From Tigriopus japonicus (lineage: Eukaryota; Arthropoda; Copepoda; Harpacticoida; Harpacticidae): 64,000 nucleotides of DNA. The stretch's first letter is position 1. The number at the start of each line of letters is the position of its first letter. The DNA lies in contig CM021322.1 in NCBI GenBank assembly GCA_010645155.1, positions 11,464,620 to 11,528,619 on the forward strand. The letters are read 5' to 3'. The notes under the pieces are model-generated. The model was given only the letters and a program-made list of their open reading frames with translations. It ran no database searches and was not told the origin of the DNA. Below are positions 13,501 through 24,700 of the stretch, piece by piece. The position numbers and the translations under genes were made by a program.

Positions 13501-15855
13501 AAAGAATGCAAAACTATCCAGGTACGAAACTTTAAACCGGCAGGTGCGAAATGGCTTTTGACTTGGTGGGGTTTCAAATTACCCGACAGTTTGTCGATCT
13601 TTGTTCTTTTTCGTTGTTGAGCTCATGAAAGATTCATGGACTTCGATTGCCACGGACGTCATCATTTCCTAATAATAATAATGAGAATAATGGAGACCCA
13701 CTCGCCACTTCTCATTTTATTTTACCCATGAAATACTGTATATGCATAGATGAGAGATGAGAGGGAATCAATCAGGCGATTCTTATTAAATTTTGTTGGT
13801 GATTGTCTCATTCTAGCCGATCGATAGCCACACGGATATCAGCTATCAAGTGGCCGCCGAAGCCGCCGGAGGCATGGTGAGCACCAGGGACTTTGTCAAC
13901 CTTCGGTATTGGCAAGTCATTGAAGGATCCTATTTCTCCTCGGGAGTGTCCATCCAACACCCGGCCATGCCCAATCAACCCAAAAAAGTCAGGTCAGGAA
14001 TCAATTCGACCCAGAATTTTAACCAGGCTTGTTTCACTTTCGACAATTAATGCAAGGATAGGAAGAAGTTTCACGTTGACACCCGCAGAGGTGAACGCGA
14101 TTTAGGCGTTCATTTGGCAAGAAACTAATGATTTTTTTGAGGTCAAGGGAGTCTCTAACAATTGTAACGTACGCTTTCATATTGCATTTAGACACCTGTT
14201 AGGCATTCACAAGTGATAACGATTTCCTTTTTCAAAACCTGCCTTGAGCAACTGCTGAATCAATTTGCACTTGCTCATGACGAAAATACAATTGATTAGC
14301 TCCTGTTTACTCGCCAACAGCCTTGGCTTTTTTGAAGCGATGTACTGTCAAGTTTTCGTCCAATGGAAATGCCGATTCATTTTTATTATATTTACTTTTT
14401 ATGGTCCTTGGAGTAATGAGGCATGCAGGGGGAGGTTTAAGTGATCTCTTCAAAAATCTTTTCGCGGGCGGATGAAAGAAGAGAAAAGGCTTGTTCGCCA
14501 ATGTAAGATTTTGGTCAGTGCAAGGGTTTTCGCGTTTTACAGACCGCCCTTATGAATTAGATGCTACAAAAAATGTCGAATTGCAAGTTTGGACATTTTG
14601 ACTCTCGGTTTTGTAAGAATTTGCAAAATTATTCTTTTGATTAAACAATGGCAAGCACTTTTGCCCTTTGATATTGAAGAGAAGCACGTACAAAACACGG
14701 CATTTTGTTTGGTACCTTGATGGTTTTGAGCTTTACAATACAAATCAGTACTTATAACATCACTTACACTTGTACTTACCCAAAAAAGTGGCCTTTTGTT
14801 GAGAATTTTCTCATGCAAGAACGAGCAAATAAAGTGTGGATTTTTTTCTATCCTAACCAAAGGTGTTCAAACTTGCAATTCGACATTTTTCATGGCATCT
14901 AATTCATAAGGGCGGTCTGTAAATAGCGAAAACCCTTAAACTGCCCAAATTCTCACGAGCCACCCACTGTTGCCAAACAAGCCTTTTCTCTTCTTTCTTC
15001 CGCTCGCAATAAGATTTTTGAAGAGATCACTCAAACCTCCACCTGCATTTCTCATTGCACCTCACGTTTTACAGGTTACTGCTTGCTTTTGCTTGAATCA
15101 TATATACTTAAAAGTTTAATTTCATTGAGGGTGTGAAAAATAGGGTCGACCGCACTGGGACTCGTTAGAATGGGGTGGTGACCCCACCTAAGAAACGAAT
15201 TCAAACAGCGAACTACCAACAATCAACACCATTAAGAAAGCAATTCGTGGCATTCCCCTGTGAATGCAAATTCGTTACATTGTGGATTCATTCCTAACCT
15301 TGTTTATTACTCTTGCCATTTGGGGTTTCGTTTTTATCATTCCTTCCTTTTTTTCAATACTCCTCGATCGCTTAAATTGGTGTTGGAGTAGAATGAACAA
15401 TATACAATTTAGACAAGTACATGCACACCAATCCAGAGGTCTATCTGATAATTTGCTACTTTCAAAGACTTTTAGGTTGAAAAGATATTGATTTTTGTTG
15501 ACATCAATTTTCCTCTGGAGTTTACCTAAGATTGCCTCCTGACCTAAAATATAAGTATGGTTCTGTTTCTAGAGGCGAGAATGGTCCCGGTGGGTGGGCC
15601 ATGCGACCTGTACCCGGAGAGCCGGATGAATGCACCTTCCAATGGCTTCTCGACACCGACCTCAAAGGATGGATTCCGCAATCCGTGATAGATGCGGCCT
15701 TAAGTGGGGCTCAATTCGACTACATTGAAAGTATTCGCCGACGTGCCGCCCACCTTCACCAGATTGGTCGAGTCCAAGATCACCTGGCGCACAATCAACA
15801 AGCCTCGGCCAGTGCCTCGCTCAACTCAACCCTGACCGTCAATTCCGTGGCGTAA
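10519..15855 (+). CDS. STARD3: STARD3 (MLN64)-like late-endosomal sterol-binding protein
   Basis: Eight exons join in frame to 561 residues: 10519-10992, 11081-11158, 11224-11277, 11354-11716, 13188-13340, 13417-13521, 13817-13992 and 15573-15855. All introns are GT-AG. Residues ~111-230 form a MENTAL domain with four membrane helices, the first around FCLLVTFDFLFVGILW. The C-terminal ~230 residues are a START lipid-binding domain, with the family signatures AAGGMVSTRDFVN, RGENGPGG and LDTDLKGWIP. Between them lies an acidic linker with YYSPLES (288-294), matching the phospho-FFAT site by which human STARD3 binds VAP proteins at ER-endosome contacts. The family moves cholesterol between ER and late endosomes. 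The protein is longer than human STARD3 (445 aa), mainly because of a low-complexity N-terminal leader of about 100 residues. The start is the first ATG of exon 1. Certain at family level; exon ends are read by eye. Confidence 0.93.
13011..13091 (+). other. Possible alternative first exon of STARD3 (START-only isoform)
   Basis: Inside the 1.47-kb fourth intron of STARD3, an ATG at 13011 opens 27 codons ending exactly at a good donor (TCT|GTAAGA) in phase 0. That phase joins in frame to the START exon at 13188. The peptide (MKSLQKQLKS...) has no STARD3 counterpart that I recognise. It could be an alternative promoter exon yielding a soluble START-only protein, an extra internal exon, or chance. 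RNA evidence is required. Confidence 0.3.
14411..15060. repeat. Long inverted repeat (fold-back element) in STARD3 intron 7
   Basis: The left arm (14411-14592) and right arm (14868-15060) are diverged reverse complements over ~180-190 bases. They share blocks such as AGACCGCCCTTATGAATTAG, GATCTCTTCAAAAATCTT and TCTTCTCTTTTCC-type tracts. The spacer is ~275 bp without coding potential. Clear target duplications were not found. Confidence 0.75.
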
Positions 15856-16689
15856 ATCTCGATATGGAACGAAACGGTGGATGGGGATGGTCTGCCAAAT
15901 CAAAGACTAATTAATTTATAGTTGTAATTGTGGGAAAACAACAGATCCGCGCAAATCGATCAGGGGTCATTCAGTATCGTTGATAAGACCAAGTCATACA
16001 TCGGTTTGTAGTTCTCGTTGGGTGGGCGGCCTATTACGACGGAATGACATTATTTGGCGCCGTTATTCCATTGCTATTACATTCCTTTATCACACGCTCA
16101 GACTCTGTTATATCTTGCCCTTCAAAGGTATTCGCAATCCATGCACAAAAAAAAGCGAAATAAAACTCATGAACTACGCAGGAAACTCTGATGATCCCTC
16201 GATTTTGTCTGCCAACCCAAGTCGAACTGAATTATTCATGTCCTTTAAGCTCAAGTCTGTCGGCTTGCTCCACTTCTACCAACTTAAGGTATTGGAGATT
16301 TGTAATTACGATTCGCATGAACAACTAGTGTAGACACACTCGCATTGTATCGCTTTTCGGATTCAAGAATTGAGCTTGTCTACCTTTCCTTCTTTCTTTC
16401 CCTTGAGAGTACGGCACGTACTACTACTTTGCTAGCTACCATTGCAATGGAGCTTTCTTCGGTTTGCTGGTTTGCTCCTCCAAGATATTGCATGACAATC
16501 GTGTTACACTAGGGTCTCCATGACTACCGCTTTCTCCCGTTGGGTGGCATTCAGAGGGACCCCCAATGTCCCCAAGACAACTTCAACGAGGACTCCACTC
16601 AGGACAATTCGGGTTCAGTCAATCCTGTGTCGTTTACTCGTTGACACGGACGAAAAAAGAGGGACAAACAAAAAGGGTCCATCGCGATC
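15856..16689 (+). other. STARD3-kinesin intergenic region
   Basis: Holds the STARD3 3' UTR (a possible AATAAA at 16159-16164) and the presumed promoter and 5' UTR of the kinesin gene. Short frames here show no domain. No other feature seen. Confidence 0.4.
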
Positions 16690-19600
16690 ATGGGCCAAGA
16701 CGGAGATGGCGATATTGAGAATGTCAAGGTGGCCGTTCGGGTCCGACCTTTCAATAAGCGGGAAAAAGATCGAAGAGCCAAGTTGATTATTGGCATGAAT
16801 GGCAACACCACGGTCATCACCAACCCGGAAACCAAGGAAGACAAGAAGTTCGCTTTCGATTACTCCTATTGGTCATTTGACGGCTTCAAAGAGAGGAAAG
16901 ACGGCTACTCTGAACCCGACAAAAAGAGTAAAAACGGAGACAAGTTTTGCGATCAGGTAGGTCCATGAAACTAGGTGATCCCATCGACATCCCACCTCTG
17001 ACAATGTTGAATTCATAATTTCAGAACAAAGTGTTCAATGAAATCGGTCGGGGGATCTTGGAGAACGCTTGGAAGGGTTTCAACTCGTCCTTGTTTGCCT
17101 ACGGTCAGACGGGTTCGGGCAAATCATGGTCCGTCATTGGGTATGGTGCCAACAAAGGGATTGTTCCTTTGCTCTGCGAGGAGCTCTTCAAAGAAATCAA
17201 ATCTCGAGATGGCTCCAATGGTGTGTTTGAGGTGAAATTCTCAATGCTGGAGATCTACAACGAGGTCGTTCACGACCTCCTCGATCCAAAAGCGGGGAAA
17301 AAGAAGGGCGGCCTCAAAGTCCGGCAACATCCCAAGAAAGGATTTTACGGTGAGAGCCAACTCAAAAATAAAAAGTACGAGTATCTTGAAGATAAACAAC
17401 CCCTTTGTTTCGTGTTCCAGCTGATGGCCTTAAAGAAGTGGTTGTTGGGAGCTACGACGAGATTGTGGAGAAAATGGATGAAGGCACGGTGAACCGAACC
17501 GTGGCCAGCACCAACATGAATGCCACGTCTTCTCGAGCTCACACTATCGTGGGCATCAACTTTGTTCAGATCAGCAAGAATGCCGCCGGCAAAGAAATGT
17601 CCAAAGGAGCCATCATCAATTTGGTCGATTTGGCGGGAAGGTGAGGACTAATCTTGGTAATTGCGAAAATCTCCCAATTTCAAATGTTACTCGATTTTGC
17701 AGTGAGCGGGTCGAGTCCACGGGAGCCACGGGTGATCGACTCAAGGAGGGAGCGGGTATCAACAAGTCCTTGTCATGTTTGGGCAATGTGATTCATGCCT
17801 TGGCCGATGAAGAGAGCGGCAAAAAGTCCCGAGTGCCTTACCGAGATTCGGTTCTCACCAAACTGTTACAGAACGCCTTGGGTGGGAACAGCAAGACAAT
17901 CATGATTGCTGCTATCAGTCCCGCGGATATCAACTATGACGAAAGCTTATCCACACTCAGATTTGGTAATTATCAGAGCTCCCGAGGAAAAGAGAAATTC
18001 TTAATTTACGTGCAAGAGTCATCTTCTTTTAGCCGATCGAGCGAAACAAATCAAAACTAAAGCCACTGTCAATGAAGATCAGACCGAGAAAATGTTGCGC
18101 GAACTCAAGGCCGAAAATGAAAGGCTTTTGATGCTCTTGAACGGCGGTAAAATGAACACCCAAGACGTGAAGGACTTCACCGGCAAAGATGTGGTCAGCA
18201 AAGGAGGCAAGTTTTCCAGGCGAAGTTTCATGCCTTAGAGCTCGAATCTTGATTGCAATAGCTTATTCTTTCTTCTACTTCTTCAGACATGGAAGCTGTC
18301 AAGAGTCAATGGGAAGAGGAGCTGAAGGCGAGTTTAGCGGAGAACGCCAAGAACATGGAGGACATGAAGCGAAGTTACGAGGAGAAGCTAAAGGCCTATA
18401 CGGAGCAGAAGACCCTCCATGTGGATCATGCCCGAACCAAGATTGATGAGAAAAAGAAGACAGTCCCGCATCTGTATAATCTGAACGTGGATCCCCAACT
18501 GAGTGGTCGCATCGTTCATTTTATTGAAAAGGATAGCACAGAGATTGGCAACCAGAAAGGCCAAACCTCAGATATATGCATGGTCGGCGCCGGGTAAGAA
18601 AGATTTGCAAACCCTCTGTCCTGATTTGACTAATAATGCTTTCCAAAATTGACAGTATTCATCAAGAACATGCCATCATCCGCAAAAACAAAGAAAAATT
18701 CATCATCAAGCCCAAGGAGAAAGATTGCAGAATCTTGGTTAACGGCACGGCCATTGCCGGAGAAACTGATCTTGATCACAATGATCGGCTGGTTTTCGGA
18801 TCCACTCAAACGTGGTTGTTCCAAAACCCGAACGAACCTGGCATTGACAAGAAGAAATACCCTCCCATCAACTTTGAATTCGCACAAGAGGAGATCGCGG
18901 CCAAAGCCGGTATCAATATCAATCAGCCCGGCATGGGCGACGGTGTTCTCCCTGAACAACTCATTGAGTGCATGCCCGCTGTTGAGGAGGCCAATTCCAT
19001 CTCTGAGGAGCTGGACAAACGGGTCAAGTTTGAGATCATGCTCATCTCGCCGGAGATGCTGAGTAAACTTAAAGGGAAGCACGAAGGCTTCGAGAACCAC
19101 AACATGAAGAGCACAACCCCCGAAGTATGCGTCAAGATGAAGAACTTGGAGAATGGCACGGAATTCATTTGGCCAAAGGAGAAATTCTTGAATCGCTTGT
19201 ACCTTATGAAGGAGATGTACAATAATTACGAGGAGGAGGAAGACGAGTGGGACTTACCCGAGGAGAACGACCCATTCCAAGTGGATGTCAATGAAGAAGT
19301 GCTCATTGGCGCCGTGCCCGTTTTCCTGCAAACGGTGGCTTACATGGTAAAAGATTTTCCGCTTCCGGTGAAGCTCAGCTGAACATGAATCTTGGCGCCA
19401 GATTTGAAAGCAATTGAGATCATGACACGATGACAAGAGGAGGGTGATGTAGCATTCCTTTGTTTCAGGTGGAGGTTAAGGAGCAATTGGAGATCATGGA
19501 TTACAAAGGCAATCGCATTGGCGTGATGAACATCGAGATTGCACCGTGCAAAGAGAACGGCGAAGAGTACAAAGCCACCGATGACATCTACAATGAGAAT

Positions 19601-20595
19601 CCCAGCGACCTGGTGGGGAAGCACGTAAACTTCAATTTCAAGATTGTCAATTGCAATGGCCTCCCAAATAAGTACAAGGTAAAGAGCATAGCATTTGGGT
19701 TTCATGGAGCTGATGGGCTGCCTTTCTTTAAATGATCGCTGTCTCTTGCAGGATGTCTATTGCAAGTACACCATGTACTTGGACGATGAGAAGACGGAAA
19801 CGGAAAAGATCTCGTTCACTCCCAATCCCGAGTTTAACCACAAGAAGTTGTTCTCGTTCTATCCTGCTACCCAACAACTCATTGATTACTTGTACAACGG
19901 ATGCGTGAACGTCGAATTATGGGGACGTCAAAATGTCCGAAAATCTGCCGTTGCCCAGAGAAAAGGTCTTTCTACCAAGGACATGCTGAAACAAGACCGG
20001 GGGGTTTTCTCCAAGTAAGAAAACTGGACCTCTCAGACTCTTGTATTGTGTCAACTACTTGGCGAGGTTGAAGTGATTTTTCTTATAACTTCACGTTTCT
20101 AGGACCGCCAACCTGATGAACGGATTCCAAATGAATGGTCGCGTTGTGGATCCTCAGAAGCAATCAGTCATTGTGGAACTCCTTCTTCTCAAGAAAACTG
20201 CGGCCAGACTGCAACAGAAATGTGTAAGTAGAAGGTTTTCTCTTGGTTCAATTCTGAACGTAAGATGGAAATAGCTCATCGGGATTTCATGATTTTAGGA
20301 TCATGTCAAGACCATGTTGGAACGCGCTGAATCTATGAATCGACCACGGATTTCGACACACGTGGTCAAGGCCGTCTACAGTGCCAACACCGATGATCAA
20401 TATCGACAAGCAATGAAAGCTCTCGAAGGTAAATAAACGTAGGTAAATTGCAAGACGAGTCGGTTGTGGTTGATTGAAACGGCCTCAACGTGTATTCCAC
20501 TTTGCCCTTCAGCCGACGTGGACGGGGATGACGACAGTGGACACCATTCGAGACCTGGAAGCGCTCAGAGCAGTAGCGTTTGTGTGATACTCTAA
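16690..20595 (+). CDS. KIF28: Kinesin-3 family motor, KIF28/KLP-6 type, ending in CVIL
   Basis: Twelve exons join in frame to 1017 residues: 16690-16956, 17025-17349, 17421-17640, 17703-17965, 18033-18206, 18287-18593, 18656-19346, 19469-19678, 19752-20014, 20103-20223, 20299-20428 and 20513-20595. The N-terminal motor (1-~370) has [12 protein letters not shown], the P-loop GQTGSGKS (116-123), a switch I variant SSRAH in place of SSRSH, and switch II LAGSERVES. A neck and coiled-coil-like segment follows, then an FHA domain (around residues 500-600; [24 protein letters not shown]) and the conserved tail of this subfamily. No PH domain is present, unlike KIF1/UNC-104. The intron at 18207 uses a GC donor (GGAG|GCAAGT), and the reading frame requires it. 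The last residues are CVIL, a CaaX box ending in Leu, the class usually geranylgeranylated. KLP-6 acts in cilia of C. elegans sensory neurons; the role here is inferred. Confidence 0.87.
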
Positions 20596-20726
20596 GAATG
20601 AAACCGAACCTCAACATCACCACATGACCATGCATACATTGTTATCCACAACACCAATATATATTATATATACAGAGACTAATATAAATGGACAAGCTAT
20701 CGACTAAGGTACATTATGTTTCGCAT

Positions 20727-20732
20727 AATAAA
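20727..20732 (+). terminator. Polyadenylation signal of the kinesin gene
   Basis: AATAAA lies 132 bp after the kinesin stop codon, on the same strand. Confidence 0.5.
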
Positions 20733-21379
20733 AATGGAACAATATAAAGAGTTCGTCCTTTACATTCTTACAAGCGTGGCAAAAATTAGCGAATAATTCT
20801 AGAGCTCATAGACAAGGCTTGATATATTTCGGCACAACTTGAGGTGATGACTTAAAATGCTGAATGGTTTTAGAAAGAAAAATCAAACTGAAAGTCACGG
20901 AGACCAAGCAAAAAACAAATTCAAATTGATGCTGAACAATTAAGACATTTTACAGGCTTTTAAATCAGCTTACCTTTCATACTAATAACGATCTTTATCT
21001 CAGAGAGTCTTCGAGCAAGAACTACTGAAACCTGGACGAGGCCTCCGGTGAGATGATGACTTCTAGAAAGACAGTCATTTTTGCTTCACTTTCAACCAGA
21101 TTGCTTTTAATACCAGACCAGGGCAAGCTCAATCAGTGTGCACAGGATTATGTCCGGAGCTTTAAGAAGTTTTTACCTTTCTCAAATAGAAATCTCGATC
21201 CTTGACAAGACAAACAATTAAAGGAATCTGGTTTGATTTATCGAGTCACAGGATGATGATTTCAGGACTTGTGATTGGAATTCACCCTCCAGAGGTCCTT
21301 GTATCAAACAAGTGTGATAGAACCCGTTAATGATCACTGTCAACCATTGAGGGTGATGCAGGAAGCAAAATAAATGAAC
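20733..21379. other. Spacer between kinesin and MTRR 3' ends
   Basis: The two genes converge here. No gene or clear repeat was seen; presumably it contains part of the MTRR 3' UTR. Confidence 0.4.
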
Positions 21380-21530
21380 GATTTTAACCCAAGCTTAAGA
21401 AATTCGCCCATAGATGATGTGAAAGGGGGGGGGGGCAAGTCCTGAGTGCTGAGCCCACAAGACTTTTTTTTTTGCTTGCCTCGCCTTCCGTACCATCTAT
21501 AGGCGTCTATTTTAAGCTTGGGTTAAAATC
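21380..21530. repeat. Small fold-back element
   Basis: The ends are inverted repeats beginning GATTTTAACCCAAGCTTAA and closing with its complement. The inner parts also pair (CGCCCATAGATGATG with CATCTATAGGCG), and a G10 run faces a T10 run near the centre. It is 151 bp, non-coding, and lies between the converging kinesin and MTRR genes. No clean target duplication was identified. Confidence 0.7.
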
Positions 21531-21741
21531 CATAATAGGTATGAAATTTACTCGGTAACACCTTCCAGTCTTTACTCAACCATTGTTTCACGGGTTTAGC
21601 ATTCAATTTACATGTCTAAAACATAGCTGGTTACATCACTTTTTTGAAAAAGGCTCAATTTTAAGGTCAGATTGCATGTACGTTCCACCTTAATCAATCA
21701 GAAGTGGAGCCGAAATATATAGACGAGACGATGTTTAATGA

Positions 21742-24700
21742 TTAGGTCCAAATGTCTTGTAGATATCGTTTAGCCATGATCCAATCAGCCATAATCGATT
21801 GAGCTTGTGCTTTGTCGATTCCTGGAAATTACAAAAAAAAACTCATAAACAATCAACCAAAATTCAGTCCATTAATTCATGTTAGCGTTACCTTTATGTG
21901 TTGCAAGACCATCAACTAAGGCCTGTTGGACATCCTTGGCCATATTTCGAGCATCGCCGCAGACAAAGATGGTGGCTTTCGAGTCCAACTCCATAAATTC
22001 CAAGACGTCTTTGAAATTATTTTTGAGCTCATGTTGGACATATCTGACATTGCTCTGTGGATCATCTCTCGAAAAGCACGATGATATTCGTGTCAATGTT
22101 CCATTGTCAAGCCAAGTCTTCCAATCACAGCTGCAGAAAAAAGCTTTGACATGTTCGATTACACCAATCAATCACTTTCAAATTGCGTTCATACCTAAAG
22201 AGGAAATCCGCTTCCTTGTGTCTACATCCGGTAAAGAGCCACGCAGGCCCCAGAGGAGCATCGTCATTTTGAATTTTCCGCTCTTCTCTCCACCGGAGAA
22301 ATCCTCGAAAAGGCGCGACTCCAGTTCCAGGACCAATCATGATAACGGGAGTGCTCAAATCCTCAGGGTACCGAAAGTTTTGATTACTTCGACCATACAC
22401 TTGAATCTGGGAAAGCATCATAATTAACCCATGGCCTCCATCATTCTAGTTCTCAGGAAATCAATAACAAACCTTGGACCTTTTCTCCGCTGATTGAGAG
22501 TATAAATCCTCTAACCAACCCGTGCAAAGGCCACGACGAGCAAACATTCGGCGGTTTCCACGCTCGAAATCTACGGTATTGAAGACAAAGTCCACACGTT
22601 TCTGTTTCATGGTCGAGGCCGAGGAATAGGGGCGTGGCATTAATCTAGGTAGTTGTTCCATGAGTCGACTCAAGGGAGGTTGACAGGAAGGCAAAGCCAG
22701 CAGAATGTCCAAAAGACACAATTGGTTGCCTCGGATCTGTGATAAATAGGCGGTTCCGCCTTCCCGACTGCATAAGTAAGAGAGAACATTTCGCTCATGG
22801 GGATCGCTCGTGTACTCGGCAAGAACACGAATCAAAGGCTGAAAGAAAGGAGGAGGCGAATTTGTACCGTAGAGTTTAGGCTTATTTGTTCTGGAGACAA
22901 TCAATTAGACAATCCCGTCACTCGTAATCATACAGTTTTTTCTTTGGGTGAGATACTTCAAACTAAGGATTCGAGGGACTGGGAATTTCCCCGGTGCTCT
23001 CTTGTCTGTTCTCATGAGGCAGCTTATCAGCTGATGGAAAGACGACGGCAAAAACTCTTGAGGGAAAAAGTGAGGCCCAGCATGCAATGCCTGGAATTCG
23101 AGAGGGCAAAGTGTCAGAGCTCGAGCTCCTCCATTGGGGAATCAGGCGCAGGAACGAAAGCCGGCAAGGACTAAGTGAGCCTTGGAAGTGAGTGGCTTCC
23201 TTCAAAGGCCAAAATAGAAGAGAACGGAGCACAAGGGGGAGGAGAAAGAGGGGAGGGGAACAGATCTGATCAAGACCGACAGCCAAGTCCCAACGAAGGA
23301 TATGAACAGTCAAATCACAAAAGAGCAAGAGACTAGGTGGACTTTTTGGGCTCTGATCCACAATTGAAAGATATTGCAACGACGCCATAGCTCTCGAACA
23401 CAGAGAGAGCAACAGTGCACAAGATGTCGTCGTCTTCTTCTTCATCTCTAAACTTTAACTTGGGAGCTCAACACCTTCCTTGGCTGAGCACCAGCGAGGA
23501 CTCCATTTTTCTTCAAGGCGACCTTGCCAACTTTGCCGATCTTCTCCGTCCTCCTGATGGCCAAAATGATCAGAATGAATTTGATCAGAGCATCCATCAA
23601 CTCCTTCATGGACCAGAAATTGCTCCACACGCATTGGGTTCCAAATTGGAGGCCCTCTGTCATCAACAACGTCATCCAGTGACACAACTCGGAGAATTCC
23701 AACTTCAAGGTTTAAATGAATTGTGGAAGGCCAGACAAAGATGGCTGAAACTTCAGCACGATGTGCAGAGAAAATCAAATTCTCAAAACAATGAAGAACT
23801 CAAACTAGAGGACATCTCTACTAAACTGACGTTAGTTTTGCTATTCCCTTTGCTTAGCGAAGCGTCTAGTACCAATTCTGCCCTCCAAAAACGAGCTCTG
23901 GACCTTGTGGACATGGCCATTCGCAACCACGGACCCATGAGCATCGTGGACGATGGGCAATCCCTTGATGGGCTGGATGATCTCCTCAGCCAATGGATCA
24001 ACGCGGGGGAAGACACGAATCAAATGAACCAAATGCTAGGCACGCTTGTCACCTTAGCCTGCGTTCGACGATCTACATGCAGTGTGCTGAAGTGCATCCG
24101 TATTTTGCACAAGCAAAAAAGTCCACAATCTCCTTCGTCTCCCACGGTAGGTATCGAGCTTCCCGTGTACAATGTTGTCTCCAGTCTGCTTCAGCGCGAA
24201 GGAATACCACGAAAACCCTCTGTGATACTGGGCTACCACCACGTGTTGTCATGGAAATATCCGTGCAATGCTTTTTCCCCCAATCAAACCACCGATTTGG
24301 AGACCAATCGTATTAGCATGACCTGTTCGCGATCGTTTTTGTATTTGACCAGCGATACTGGAAGTGGATTGATCAAATTGGGTTCGGCCTATGATTCCAC
24401 CTTGCGAGGATATGTGTACGCTAAGAATGAACTTATTCTCCCTGGATTTGTGGCCATGGCTGACCAAATACTCATTCAACGTCCTTTGGCTTATGATGCC
24501 GGGTCTAGCAAAATCTTGGCTAATATCATCGATCCCAACAATCTTGACCTTCTAGAGTCAATTGATGTTCCAATCGAGATGCGGGTGGAAGGAAATGTAA
24601 CGACGCTTAACTTACTAGCCAATGGAACACACTTCTATTGGGTTCGCTCGTTCAAAGTCCCGGAAGATCTACGTCATCACACAAAAGTGGCCCATATCGT

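Noticed and set aside
23415..23423. Upstream extension of the HECTD4-like frame by three codons
   Set aside because: Begins with GTG; the first ATG at 23424 is the sensible nuclear start.
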